A stretch of DNA of 64,000 bases. Origin: an uncultured Bacteroides sp. Its GTDB lineage: Bacteria; Bacteroidota; Bacteroidia; Bacteroidales; Bacteroidaceae. A program made the position numbers and the translations under genes. Shown one piece after another: positions 1 through 9,153 of the stretch; position 1 is the first letter of the stretch; the number at the start of each line of letters is the position of its first letter. The stretch spans positions 113,501 to 177,500 of the forward strand of contig CASFGA010000003.1 in NCBI GenBank assembly GCA_949294185.1, given 5' to 3'. The notes below the pieces were generated by a model. That model saw only the letters and a program-made list of their open reading frames with translations. It had not been told where the DNA came from and did no database searches.

Positions 1-532
1 CGACCGGAAGGAATGAGAAGAAGGACAGCGGCTCATACCCTGCGGAAACCAGAGCCTCTTGTATAACCAGGTTGGGCGGCGTACCGATAAGTGTCATCAT
101 ACCTCCCATGCTGCTCGCAAAAGCCAACGGCATCAGAAGTCGCCCCGGATTTATACCTGCGCTGACCGCCAGGCTGACAACAATCGGAAGCATAAGAGCC
201 ACAGTCCCCGTATTGCTGACAAAAGCACCGATGGCAGAAGTGACAAGTATCACCAACAGAAACAGCCGCGACTCGCTCTTACCGGCAAAACGCAGGATAT
301 ACGAACTGATCATCTTTGCCAATCCCGTCTGAAAGATGGCACCTCCCACTACAAACAACCCGACCATCATGATGACGACCGAATTTGAAAAGCCGGACAA
401 AGCCTCTTCAGGTGTCAGGACATGACAAAGCAGCAAGGCGACCAACGCACACAAAGCCACCAAATCCGAACGAACCTTCCCACTGACAAAAAACACAGCC
501 GAAACGGCAAGCACAGCAAGGGTTACAAACAT
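1..532 (-). CDS. SLC13/DASS-family permease, C-terminus cut by window start
   Basis: This is the first 177 codons of a membrane transporter of the divalent anion:sodium symporter type; the rest lies left of the window. Translation from the ATG at 532 begins MFVTLAVLAVSAVFFVSG and is strongly hydrophobic. Two family signatures are visible: VSNTGTVALMLP (the SNT motif) and, later, LIGTPPNLV. The gene lies 32 bp downstream of the sulfotransferase on the same strand, so it is probably the last visible member of the sulfate operon. A role in sulfate (or sulfonated product) transport is inferred from context; SLC13 proteins also carry dicarboxylates. Confidence 0.85.
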   Translation of the reverse strand, partial: MFVTLAVLAVSAVFFVSGKVRSDLVALCALVALLLCHVLTPEEALSGFSNSVVIMMVGLFVVGGAIFQTGLAKMISSYILRFAGKSESRLFLLVILVTSAIGAFVSNTGTVALMLPIVVSLAVSAGINPGRLLMPLAFASSMGGMMTLIGTPPNLVIQEALVSAGYEPLSFFSFLPV

Positions 533-564
533 AAGCAAAAAACTATATTATTTTTTGTATTGTC

Positions 565-1671
565 CTATAATCCATATCCCCACTGCTCAAGCGCAAAAGA
601 CCAGTGCTCTTCCACAAGCCTTACGGTCTCCGGCTTGTACTGATACTTGTTTTTCTTATATCCCTTTTTCTTGTCAACATAAGCCTTGATGGCCGGACAA
701 GCCTCCTCAAAACCGGGAATAGACAGTTTCTGATAAATCTCCTGGGTCAAGTCGAACGCATTCTTCTCATAATCCTCAAACTTCACTTCCACCAGATTGC
801 CCTCCGGAATGAACTGCTTGTCTGCCTCGTACTTGTGATACAGCTTTGCATATACAGACAGTATATTCTCCTGCAACTCCTCATCACTGATATCCTGAAG
901 CTTCAGCGGCTGAATGGTATTGGTAAAGAAACTGCGTGTCGACTCGAACACCGTATAGGGATTACGTATCAGATATATGAACTTGGCATTCGGAAACATC
1001 TTTACCAATTCCTTCACACGCCCCGTATGCGGCGGATTCTTGCTAAGGAACTGCGAACCCTTCGTGTTCCAAAGCGAAATCTTTATCAACTTGATAAAGG
1101 TATCCTCGAAAACCTTCAGCTCATCTTCCGTTATATCATTGAACAAAAGATACTTGTCGGCATATTCCTGCATATACTTCGGTAAGAACCAGAAGTTGTA
1201 ATAGGTATAAGGCATCATGTTCGCCAAGGCAAACTCCTCCTCCTGCGGCAAGTCGACTGCAAGCTCCATATTGTCCGTCGGACGCTTGTCGGGCATCAGC
1301 CAACTCATGTTCTTCTTGAAAAACGGCTGCCCCCACATCATCAGATGCGGAAAGACAGTCTGGTAAGTAGTGTTGTAACCGAAATGCGTGTCACAAGAAA
1401 AGACATTGTGCATGAAAGTCGTTCCGCTACGCCAGTGCCCCAATATGAACACTGGATCATGCTCCAACGGCTTGTCCGCCAACAGTCTGTCATAACGCTT
1501 GTCCTGTAACGGCTTCAGTGCGGAAAGCAACCGGCAAACAGCCTTTGTCAGGCGATATTTGCCTTTATAGGCAGCATCGACAGTCCGCCCTGCCGTTACC
1601 TGATTAAACGTTTTCCAGTCAGCACCTACCAATGTATTTATCGGCAGTTTATTGAATTCAAGCAGTCCCAT
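565..1671 (-). CDS. PAPS-dependent sulfotransferase (Sulfotransfer_3-like), candidate steroid/cholesterol sulfotransferase
   Basis: A 368-residue cytosolic sulfotransferase without signal peptide. The 5'-phosphosulfate-binding loop reads HWRSGTT at residues 79-85, the SKNPPHTGR motif is at about 210-218, and the 3'-phosphate-binding segment FIYLIRNPYTVFESTRSFF is at 231-249 (R236 and S244 in the expected places). It would transfer the sulfonate group of PAPS to a hydroxyl acceptor. The preceding genes make PAPS (cysC, cysD, cysN) and remove PAP (cysQ), so it is the apparent consumer of the pathway. The arrangement resembles the B. thetaiotaomicron cluster shown to sulfonate cholesterol and steroids (sulfotransferase recalled as BT_0416). 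The substrate is an inference from that resemblance; the family assignment is firm. Confidence 0.9.
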   Translation of the reverse strand: MGLLEFNKLPINTLVGADWKTFNQVTAGRTVDAAYKGKYRLTKAVCRLLSALKPLQDKRYDRLLADKPLEHDPVFILGHWRSGTTFMHNVFSCDTHFGYNTTYQTVFPHLMMWGQPFFKKNMSWLMPDKRPTDNMELAVDLPQEEEFALANMMPYTYYNFWFLPKYMQEYADKYLLFNDITEDELKVFEDTFIKLIKISLWNTKGSQFLSKNPPHTGRVKELVKMFPNAKFIYLIRNPYTVFESTRSFFTNTIQPLKLQDISDEELQENILSVYAKLYHKYEADKQFIPEGNLVEVKFEDYEKNAFDLTQEIYQKLSIPGFEEACPAIKAYVDKKKGYKKNKYQYKPETVRLVEEHWSFALEQWGYGL

Positions 1672-1708
1672 CTGATAATCTGAATTGTTAATTGAAAAAT
1701 ATCGGTAT

Positions 1709-3214
1709 TCATTTCTTAATCTCTACGGCAATACCCTGACGCGCAAGTTCTTTCACAGCCTTTTCCACAGCATCATAATGCTCCGGAGCGATACCTAACT
1801 TCGGGAGATTCAAAACGGGCAGCTCCATCGTGGTATGCATGTCCTTGTCTTCCACCCGGTCGATAATCATACCCACAGCACTCGTGTTGTTTGAGATAGG
1901 GTCAATCAGGATAAATGCTCCGGTCGACTTGTTTTTTGCATAGGAATCAAAAAAGATTTCCTTAGAGGAAGTCAGCACGACACGGGCTATCTGGTTCAGC
2001 GTCATGGGCACCTCCTCTTTAGCCAAACGCCCGTTGTCTACGGAAAGATGCTCCATCGTATTGATATCCACCTTATATTTGATGCTGTCAATGCGTGTAC
2101 GGCTTGTATTGGTAGTCTGTTTCAGGAAGAAAGACTTTTCCATATCCATCTTTTCTTCATCCATCCATACGAGCATGGCCTCAAAATTGCGCCCCACCAT
2201 CGGCATATTGTCCGGATGAACCAACATCTCCCCGCGCGACACATCTATTTCATCTTCCAAAGTCAGCGTCACCGACATGGGCGGAAAAGCATAATCCAGT
2301 TCACCTTCATAGGTCACAATGCTCTTGACACGCGACTTCTTGCCAGACGGAAGAGCCATTACCTCATCCCCTTTACGGACAACTCCTGAAGCCACTTTCC
2401 CGCAAAATCCACGGAAATCGAGATTCGGACGCAAAACATACTGAACCGGATAACGGAAATCGACCAGATTGTGGTCATTGCCGATATGGACTGTCTCCAA
2501 GTACTCCAAAAGTGAAACGCCATCATACCATGGAGTCCGTTCTGATTTCTCCACCACATTGTCACCCTCAAGAGCCGACAACGGAATGCACTGCACATCG
2601 GGAATGCCTAACGGAGCTATGAACTCCTTATAGTCGGCCACAATCTTATCAAAGACCTCTTTTGAAAAATCTACCAGATCCATCTTGTTGACTGCCAACA
2701 CGACATGCTTGATTCCCAACAATGACACCAGATAAGAATGACGACGCGTCTGGGTAATCACACCAGTCCGTGCATCCACAAGGATAACAGCCAGATTCGC
2801 CGTAGACCCACCGGTTATCATATTTCGCGTATACTGCTCATGCCCCGGAGTATCCGCAATGATAAACTTGCGCTTGTTTGTCGAGAAATATCGATAAGCC
2901 ACATCAATGGTGATGCCCTGCTCGCGCTCAGCCTTCAGTCCGTCAAGCAGAAGAGCGTAGTCAATATGGTCGCCCGCATTTCCCACACGTTTGCTGTCGC
3001 GCTCCAAAGCGTCAAGTTGGTCTTCATACAGTTTCTTGCTGTCGAAAAGCAGGCGTCCGATAAGTGTCGACTTCCCGTCATCTACCGAACCTGCCGTCAG
3101 AAAGCGCAGCAGGTCTTTCTGCTCGTCCTGTTTCAGAAACTCCTCGATGGACATTGTACCTCTGGCCTCACCTTCCATCGGATTTCCGGATTTGTTTTTA
3201 TCCAAATGTTCCAT
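1709..3214 (-). CDS. cysN: Sulfate adenylyltransferase subunit 1 (GTPase)
   Basis: 501 residues. An elongation-factor-like GTPase that drives ATP sulfurylase, making APS from sulfate and ATP together with CysD. GTP-binding motifs are complete: GSVDDGKST (G1, about residues 42-50), DTPGHEQY (G3) and NKMDLVD (G4), followed by EF-Tu-like beta-barrel domains. There is no C-terminal APS-kinase fusion: the kinase is the separate gene cysC two genes upstream. It starts 11 bp after cysD and ends 37 bp before the sulfotransferase, within one operon. Confidence 0.95.
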   Translation of the reverse strand: MEHLDKNKSGNPMEGEARGTMSIEEFLKQDEQKDLLRFLTAGSVDDGKSTLIGRLLFDSKKLYEDQLDALERDSKRVGNAGDHIDYALLLDGLKAEREQGITIDVAYRYFSTNKRKFIIADTPGHEQYTRNMITGGSTANLAVILVDARTGVITQTRRHSYLVSLLGIKHVVLAVNKMDLVDFSKEVFDKIVADYKEFIAPLGIPDVQCIPLSALEGDNVVEKSERTPWYDGVSLLEYLETVHIGNDHNLVDFRYPVQYVLRPNLDFRGFCGKVASGVVRKGDEVMALPSGKKSRVKSIVTYEGELDYAFPPMSVTLTLEDEIDVSRGEMLVHPDNMPMVGRNFEAMLVWMDEEKMDMEKSFFLKQTTNTSRTRIDSIKYKVDINTMEHLSVDNGRLAKEEVPMTLNQIARVVLTSSKEIFFDSYAKNKSTGAFILIDPISNNTSAVGMIIDRVEDKDMHTTMELPVLNLPKLGIAPEHYDAVEKAVKELARQGIAVEIKK

Positions 3215-3225
3215 AAACTGTTCCT

Positions 3226-4137
3226 TTAAAAATATCCTTCACGTTTCTTCTGCTCCATGCTCGCATCCTGATCAAAGTCAATGACACGAGTGGTACGCTC
3301 ACTCTTGGTGGTGGTCATCATCTCCTCCACAATCTTTTCAATCGTATCTGCTTCGCTCTCAATGGCTCCGGTAAGCGGCCAACAGCCAAGTGTGCGGAAA
3401 CGTATCTTCTTCATTTCAATCTTGTCCTTATACTTTTCGGGCAATCTGTCATCATCCGGCATTATCAGCTGCCCGTCGATATTCACTACCGGACGCTCTT
3501 TGGCAAAATAAAGCGGAACTATAGGAATGTTCTCCAAGCGAATGTACTGCCAAATGTCAAGTTCCGTCCAGTTACTCAGAGGAAACACGCGGATGCTCTC
3601 TCCTTTACGGATGCGAGCATTATAAATGTCCCACAGTTCCGGACGTTGGTTCTTCGGATCCCATTGGTGGAACTCATTGCGGAACGAAAAGATACGTTCC
3701 TTCGCACGCGACTTTTCCTCATCACGGCGCGCTCCGCCAAAGGCCGCATCAAACTTATATTTGTCAAGCGCATGCAGCAGTGCCTGCGTCTTCATAATAT
3801 CGGTATGCACTTTGCTGCCATGTGTAAACGGACCTACTCCGGCACGAAACGCTTCCATATTACTCTCGACAATCAGATTCCATCCGTATTTCTTCGCATA
3901 CTCATCGCGGAACTGTATCATTTCCTTGAATTTCCATTTCGAGTCAATATGCATCAAAGGGAACGGAACCTTTCCCGGAGCGAAGGCCTTCTCGGCCAGA
4001 CGCACCATCACAGACGAATCCTTGCCAATGCTGTAAAGCATTACCGGATTCTCAAATTCAGCGGCCACCTCGCGGATGATATGGATGGACTCCGCCTCCA
4101 GTTCCTTCAGATGGCTCAATTTATATTCTTCTTTCAT
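3226..4137 (-). CDS. cysD: Sulfate adenylyltransferase subunit 2
   Basis: 303 residues, the usual CysD length. The PP-loop nucleotide-binding motif is SIGKDSSVM near residues 36-44, followed by the adenylyltransferase core ([30 protein letters not shown]) and the C-terminal segment [16 protein letters not shown]. It is the catalytic subunit that adenylates sulfate to APS in a heterodimer with CysN. The start is 23 bp downstream of cysC and the stop 11 bp upstream of cysN. Confidence 0.96.
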   Translation of the reverse strand: MKEEYKLSHLKELEAESIHIIREVAAEFENPVMLYSIGKDSSVMVRLAEKAFAPGKVPFPLMHIDSKWKFKEMIQFRDEYAKKYGWNLIVESNMEAFRAGVGPFTHGSKVHTDIMKTQALLHALDKYKFDAAFGGARRDEEKSRAKERIFSFRNEFHQWDPKNQRPELWDIYNARIRKGESIRVFPLSNWTELDIWQYIRLENIPIVPLYFAKERPVVNIDGQLIMPDDDRLPEKYKDKIEMKKIRFRTLGCWPLTGAIESEADTIEKIVEEMMTTTKSERTTRVIDFDQDASMEQKKREGYF

Positions 4138-4160
4138 CTTTTATATATGAGTTTCTGTTT

Positions 4161-4763
4161 TCAATCTTTATCTGTCAACACTTTCGGCAACACAAGCTCC
4201 AATAACCGGACAACACACTCTTCTACCGACAGTACGGAAGTGTCCAACGAAAGTGCGGGATGCTCCGGCGCCTCAAACGGAGCGGAAATGCCGGTAAAAT
4301 TCTTTATCTCCCCCCGGCGCGCCTTGGCATACAGTCCTTTTACATCTCTACGTTCACACTCCTCTATGGGCGTGCATACATATACTTCCATAAAGTCTTC
4401 TTTACCTATAATGTCGGCAGCCATCTCACGGATATCATTGTTCGGGCTGATGAACGCCGCAAGAGTTATCACTCCCGTATCCACAAACAGCCTGCCCACC
4501 TCGGCGATGCGACGAATGTTTTCCACACGGTCTTCCGGCGAGAAGCCCAAATTATTGTTTATACCGCTGCGTATGTTGTCACCGTCCAGAATGCGGCACA
4601 GCAAGCCCCGTTTCTGCAACTCACGCTCCAGAGCAATAGCTATCGTGCTTTTCCCCGAACCGCTCAGTCCGGTAAACCATATCATCAGTCCCCGCTGTCC
4701 CAACAACGCCTCCTTGTCGGCGCGAGTCAGCATCTTGTCAAATATCGGATATATATGTTCCAT
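4161..4763 (-). CDS. cysC: Adenylylsulfate (APS) kinase
   Basis: 200 residues from the ATG at 4763; a longer frame would begin with TTG inside the upstream permease gene, so the ATG four bases after the permease stop is preferred. The Walker A motif TGLSGSGKST lies at residues 31-40, with DGDNIRSGIN and the APS-kinase segment FISPNNDIRE downstream. It phosphorylates APS to PAPS, the sulfonate donor. No PAPS reductase gene accompanies it, which suggests the PAPS made here feeds the neighbouring sulfotransferase. Confidence 0.95.
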   Translation of the reverse strand: MEHIYPIFDKMLTRADKEALLGQRGLMIWFTGLSGSGKSTIAIALERELQKRGLLCRILDGDNIRSGINNNLGFSPEDRVENIRRIAEVGRLFVDTGVITLAAFISPNNDIREMAADIIGKEDFMEVYVCTPIEECERRDVKGLYAKARRGEIKNFTGISAPFEAPEHPALSLDTSVLSVEECVVRLLELVLPKVLTDKD

Positions 4764-4767
4764 CGTT

Positions 4768-6336
4768 TCATGCAGCCGCAAACGGCCAGATTAAAGGGAT
4801 TAGTATAACAGACAATATCATCACTATCAAATCCATCGGCAAGCCAATCTTCACAAAGTCGGTGAACTTGTAGTTGCCCGCACCCTGCACTATCAGATTA
4901 GTCTGATAACCGATGGGAGTGGCGAAACCGGCCGAAGCGGCTACGCAGATGGCTATAAAGAACGGCATGGGATCAACCCCAAACTTTTCCGCCGTCTCCA
5001 GAGCAAGCGGAAAGGCAAGTGCGGCGGCAGCATTATTCGTTACAAGCTCTGTAACGACAAGTGTCACAAAATAAAGTAGGGCAAGCGCTCCCCATGCGCC
5101 AAGCGGACCCGAAACCTCCTTGATGAACCGAGCAATCAACGCTGCCAGACCCGACTCCTCCATAGCCGCACTGATGGCAAACGCACAGGCTATCGTTATC
5201 AGAATATCCCAACTGATGTATTTCGTGTATTTCTTGGGCGGGAAAAGCTTAAGCCATGCCATCACCACTGCCGTAACCGAGGCAAAGAAGAACATGTCCA
5301 TCTTCACATTCGGGAAACGCTCCTGAATGTAGGGCAGTTCACCCACCGTAGCCCCCACAATCATGACAAGAAGCAGCGCCAAGGCAGTCCACTTCTTCCA
5401 CGAAGGCACCGGGCGTGTAGGAATCTCCTTCCCGTTGGTCATCATCAAAAAGACGGACGAATCGCCCCATGTGCGTGTAAAAGCGTCGTCAGCCGACAAC
5501 ACCAACGTATCGCCTTCCTGCAGTCTGACTTCACCCAAATTCTCAGTTATCACCTGGCCGCCCTGGCGTATTTCCCTCACCTCGGCACCATACCTCCGCT
5601 TGAAGTCGAAATTCTTCAACTGCCGCTTCAGTCCCGGAAAGCGCGATGCCAGAACCACCTCTACAATATGCTGCCCGCTTTCCGCCGCAGCATCAGCTTC
5701 CTCATCCTCGAAACTGTCGGGACGTTCTGCCGGCAACAGCTTCTTCGAGGCCAGTACAATGAAAAGCAGTCCCGCCACCGTTATCGGTATTCCAATCCAA
5801 GCCAGATCAAACATCTTCAGTCCCTCAAATCCCCGGTCTATCATCATGCCATGAACCACCAGGTTTGTCGAGGTTCCAATCAGCGTACACAGTCCTCCGA
5901 GAATAGTGGCATACGAAAGGGGAATCAGAAACTTCGTGCACGACAGACCGCACTTCTTCGCCCAGTTCTTTACGATGGGCGCAAAAATCACCACCACGGG
6001 CGTATTGTTGAGAAACGCCGAAAAAGCACTTACTACCGGAAGCAGACGCAACTGGGCCCGCATGACGGTAGTCTTCCTCTCGGGCAACAACTTCTTGATA
6101 ACGGCTGCCAATGCACCACTCTGCCGCACACCCTCACTCACGAGAAACAGAAGAGCCACCGTAATCATGCCCCGGTTACTGAATCCCGCCACCATCTGCT
6201 GCGGGGTAATGATGCCCGCCACCATGAAGAGCACCACGAGCGACAGCAGCACAATGCCCGGACGCATCTTGTCCATAATAAGAGCTATCAGCATTCCCGC
6301 CAGCCCGAGCAAAACAAACAATATCTCAAAATTCAT
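4768..6336 (-). CDS. SLC13-family permease with internal RCK_C domain, probable sulfate importer
   Basis: 522 residues. Membrane helices fill residues 1-200 and 290-522; between them is a soluble TrkA-C/RCK_C-like domain (about residues 220-290, GEVRLQEGDTLVLSA). Permease signatures include FLNNTPVVVIF, LIGTSTNLVVHG and, in the second half, ELVTNNAAAALAFP and PIGYQTNLIVQG. Many relatives carry two RCK_C domains; only one is seen here. It follows cysQ by 15 bp and precedes cysC by 4 bp. Position inside a sulfate-activation operon supports sulfate uptake, though substrate cannot be read from sequence alone. Confidence 0.9.
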   Translation of the reverse strand: MNFEILFVLLGLAGMLIALIMDKMRPGIVLLSLVVLFMVAGIITPQQMVAGFSNRGMITVALLFLVSEGVRQSGALAAVIKKLLPERKTTVMRAQLRLLPVVSAFSAFLNNTPVVVIFAPIVKNWAKKCGLSCTKFLIPLSYATILGGLCTLIGTSTNLVVHGMMIDRGFEGLKMFDLAWIGIPITVAGLLFIVLASKKLLPAERPDSFEDEEADAAAESGQHIVEVVLASRFPGLKRQLKNFDFKRRYGAEVREIRQGGQVITENLGEVRLQEGDTLVLSADDAFTRTWGDSSVFLMMTNGKEIPTRPVPSWKKWTALALLLVMIVGATVGELPYIQERFPNVKMDMFFFASVTAVVMAWLKLFPPKKYTKYISWDILITIACAFAISAAMEESGLAALIARFIKEVSGPLGAWGALALLYFVTLVVTELVTNNAAAALAFPLALETAEKFGVDPMPFFIAICVAASAGFATPIGYQTNLIVQGAGNYKFTDFVKIGLPMDLIVMILSVILIPLIWPFAAA

Positions 6337-6351
6337 ATCCGTCAGAGAGTT

Positions 6352-7188
6352 TTACAAGCTACAACCATCCTCCGTCATCCGTGAAACCACAAACCACGGA
6401 TTGAGCAGATCTTCCTTATTATAAAGCAGCGGAGTATCCGTCTCCGCCCGACAAACCTTTCCTCCCGAAGCACGCACAATGGCATCGCCTGCCGCCGTAT
6501 CCCACTCCATTGTCGGAGCGAACCGGGGATAGACATCAGCCCGCCCCTCAGCTACCAGACAAAGTTTCAACGAACTTCCGGCCGAAACAGTCTCCACCTT
6601 CGGATGCATCCGCTCCATCTCGGCAATATAAGCCTCCGTCTCCGGAGTGAGATGCGAACGCGAAGCCACAATGACAAAACTTTCACGCTCTTCTTCCGAA
6701 TGAGGCAGACGCTGTGCCCGCGCCATCAAATCGTCTACCGTACCTTCCGCTTCTACAGACGAAACACCGCAAAGCTTCCATGCCCCCATATCACGGTCAG
6801 CAAAATAAAGTTCCTGCTTCACCGGAATATAGATTACACCTGCTTCCGGACATCCGTCCTTCACCCACGCGATGTTTACCGTAAACTCCCCGTTCCGCTT
6901 GATAAACTCCTTCGTACCGTCCAACGGATCGACTACCCAAAGCTCACGCCAAGAGTGCCGTTCCTCTGCCGGAATCTTCTTCCCTTCCTCACTCAGAACA
7001 GGATAAGGCGTTTCCTTCAGCAAGCCGGCTATAACCTCGTGCGACTTGCGGTCGGCAACTGTCAGCGGAGAATTGTCCGCTTTTCTTTCTATCTCGAAAT
7101 CCGCATCCGGATCCGTATACACTTCCATTATTTTTGCTCCGGCCTCAACTGCGGCACAGATAGCTACATATAATATCTTCTTGTCCAT
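6352..7188 (-). CDS. cysQ: 3'(2'),5'-bisphosphate nucleotidase, PAP phosphatase
   Basis: 278 residues from the ATG at 7188 (MDKKILYVAICAAVEAG); the longer frame to 7224 starts with TTG and is not preferred. It belongs to the inositol-monophosphatase fold. The metal-binding motifs are LSEEGKK, VVDPLDGTKEF and WDTAAGDAIV. CysQ hydrolyses 3'-phosphoadenosine 5'-phosphate, the inhibitory by-product of every PAPS-dependent sulfonation, to AMP. As first gene of the operon it completes a closed loop of PAPS making, use and by-product removal. The 108-bp gap upstream contains no clear promoter and a short GCTGT/ACAGC hairpin, so read-through from the permease at 7297-8952 is possible. Confidence 0.93.
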   Translation of the reverse strand: MDKKILYVAICAAVEAGAKIMEVYTDPDADFEIERKADNSPLTVADRKSHEVIAGLLKETPYPVLSEEGKKIPAEERHSWRELWVVDPLDGTKEFIKRNGEFTVNIAWVKDGCPEAGVIYIPVKQELYFADRDMGAWKLCGVSSVEAEGTVDDLMARAQRLPHSEEERESFVIVASRSHLTPETEAYIAEMERMHPKVETVSAGSSLKLCLVAEGRADVYPRFAPTMEWDTAAGDAIVRASGGKVCRAETDTPLLYNKEDLLNPWFVVSRMTEDGCSL

Positions 7189-7296
7189 AAAGCATAAATC
7201 GCTGTAAAATAACAGCATTTTCAAGAGTTATAAGTAGTTTGTTATTCGTTTTTTCTGTTCCTGTCTCTGTTTTATAACTTCTTTTAAGAAAATCGG

Positions 7297-8952
7297 TTAC
7301 GCCTGCACATGCGAATGTTTCCAAATCCGCCACATGTAATAAGCGCAATGTGTAAACGCAAAGGCAAACGAAATGCCCAGCAAAGTCTTGTCGGCCTCCC
7401 ATCCCACCGTCTGCTGATGCCACAATCCGGTAATGACGCTCAACACGGAAAGTACCAGTCCCAAGATGTTCAGCACCATATCCCCTTTCCGATGGGCGAC
7501 ATTGCCTTCCAGCTTGCTGTGCCTTATCCCGTAACACGCATAGATATCCAGTCCCACGAGCATCCACAATACGAGCCGTATCCAGGTGTCTGCGGGCAGA
7601 AAACACATCATGCACAGGCAGGTGAGGATTCCGAGTATCGGAACAAGAGGAACGAAAGGGGTCTTGAACGCGCGATGCACATCGGGCATCGTCTTGCGAA
7701 CAACCAATACGGCGGCACAGACCAGAGTAAAGGCAAGCAGTGTGCCGATGCTGGTCATTTCTCCCGCCACCTGGGCAGGGACAAAACCCGCCAGCAAGCT
7801 GACCAACACCATAAACAGACAGTTGCTGTGTACCGGCGTACGGAAACGCTCGTTAATGCGCGAAAAGAAAGGAGGCAGCAATCCGTCACGGCTCATACTG
7901 AGGAAAACGCGGCTTTGTCCTAACAAAGTCACCATAATGACCGAACAATATCCGAACAGGATGGCCAATATAATGGCCTTGTTCAGCCACGGATATACCG
8001 GCTGAACCACTCCGACCGCATCCGGCACTCCCATCTTCTCGATGGCAACCGCAACCGGCGCGATGCCTACCTGCCCTTCGAAATCCGTATAATGAGCCAC
8101 TCCGGTCATTACATGGGCAAACAGGATGTAAAGCACCGTACACACCAACAGCGAAACAAGGATTCCTATCGGCATGTCCCGCTTCGGATTCTTGGTTTCC
8201 TGCGCAGCCGTACTTACCGCATCGAAGCCCAAGAAAGCGAAAAACACGATGGCCGCCCCCCGAAGAATGCCGGAAAATCCGAACTCTCCCAGTTTTCCAG
8301 TATTTTCCGGAATGTAGGGAACATAATTCTCGGCCTGAATGAAACGCCATCCGAGCACCACAAAAATAAGTATGACTGAAATCTTGAGAAACACAATCAG
8401 CCCGTTGAAGAAAGAGCTGCCCGCCGTCCCCCGCATCAGAATCAGGCTCATCAGCACCACAATCACCATAGCTGGAATATTGATGATTCCCCCGTCCCAC
8501 GGGCAGGCAGTCAGGGCATGCGGCAGTTCAATGCCGACTCCCTGAAGGAAGACAACCAGATAACGGCTCCAACTGATGCTGACTGTGGTAGCCGCCACCG
8601 TATATTCCAACACCAAATCCCAACCGATAATCCAGGCAATCAGCTCGCCCATCGTGGCATACGAATAGGTATAAGCACTTCCGGCCACCGGAATCATGGA
8701 GGCGAACTCCGCATAACAGAGTCCGGCGAAGCAGCAGCCCACGGCCGCAATGATGAATGACAGCGTGATGGCGGGTCCGGTATAGGTGGCAGCCACCGTT
8801 CCCGTGATGGAAAACAGTCCGGCGCCGATTATCACGCCTACTCCCAGAGCTACCAGACTGACCGGCCCCAAGACCCTTTTCAGTGTCTTGCTTCCCGTTT
8901 CGGCAGCTTCTGCCTGAAGCGCGTCTATGCTTTTCCGAATGAATAATCCCAT
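7297..8952 (-). CDS. APC-superfamily amino acid permease (cationic amino acid transporter type)
   Basis: 551 residues with at least 12 hydrophobic segments. The first helix carries the typical GVGVIIGAGLFSITG motif (about residues 37-51), followed by CYAEFASMIPVAGSAYTYSY, characteristic of the APC/CAT amino acid permease group. A long hydrophobic C-terminal extension ends in KHSHVQA. It probably imports or exchanges an amino acid across the inner membrane; the substrate is not determined. Divergent from the dcp-like peptidase gene at 9154, which could supply peptides or amino acids, but that link is only positional. Confidence 0.88.
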   Translation of the reverse strand: MGLFIRKSIDALQAEAAETGSKTLKRVLGPVSLVALGVGVIIGAGLFSITGTVAATYTGPAITLSFIIAAVGCCFAGLCYAEFASMIPVAGSAYTYSYATMGELIAWIIGWDLVLEYTVAATTVSISWSRYLVVFLQGVGIELPHALTACPWDGGIINIPAMVIVVLMSLILMRGTAGSSFFNGLIVFLKISVILIFVVLGWRFIQAENYVPYIPENTGKLGEFGFSGILRGAAIVFFAFLGFDAVSTAAQETKNPKRDMPIGILVSLLVCTVLYILFAHVMTGVAHYTDFEGQVGIAPVAVAIEKMGVPDAVGVVQPVYPWLNKAIILAILFGYCSVIMVTLLGQSRVFLSMSRDGLLPPFFSRINERFRTPVHSNCLFMVLVSLLAGFVPAQVAGEMTSIGTLLAFTLVCAAVLVVRKTMPDVHRAFKTPFVPLVPILGILTCLCMMCFLPADTWIRLVLWMLVGLDIYACYGIRHSKLEGNVAHRKGDMVLNILGLVLSVLSVITGLWHQQTVGWEADKTLLGISFAFAFTHCAYYMWRIWKHSHVQA

Positions 8953-8983
8953 TATACCCTTATTATATATGTAAAACAGACCG

Positions 8984-8991
8984 CAAATTTA
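8984..8991 (-). promoter_or_regulatory. Candidate -7 box for the APC permease
   Basis: On the minus strand the sequence TAAATTTG matches the Bacteroides -7 consensus TAnnTTTG, 32 bp before the permease start. The -33 element is weak. Confidence 0.45.
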
Positions 8992-9153
8992 CACAGAAAT
9001 CCGGTAAATCTAAGCCTGTGCCTCAAAAAAGTCAACAAAACCGATTCCCAAATGTTCTTAACCGGCCTGCAATGCTTGCTTTACAAGATTTTTGACTAAC
9101 TTAGCCCGCGTTAATCACAACGCCATTCTTAAAACAAAAATAAAAGAAAAAAG

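Noticed and set aside
3646..4794. 382-codon frame opposite cysC and cysD
   Set aside because: Antisense shadow of two certain genes; no family signature.
7189..7296. Separate promoter for the sulfonation operon
   Set aside because: No TAnnTTTG box with suitable spacing could be found; only short inverted repeats, so it was not annotated.
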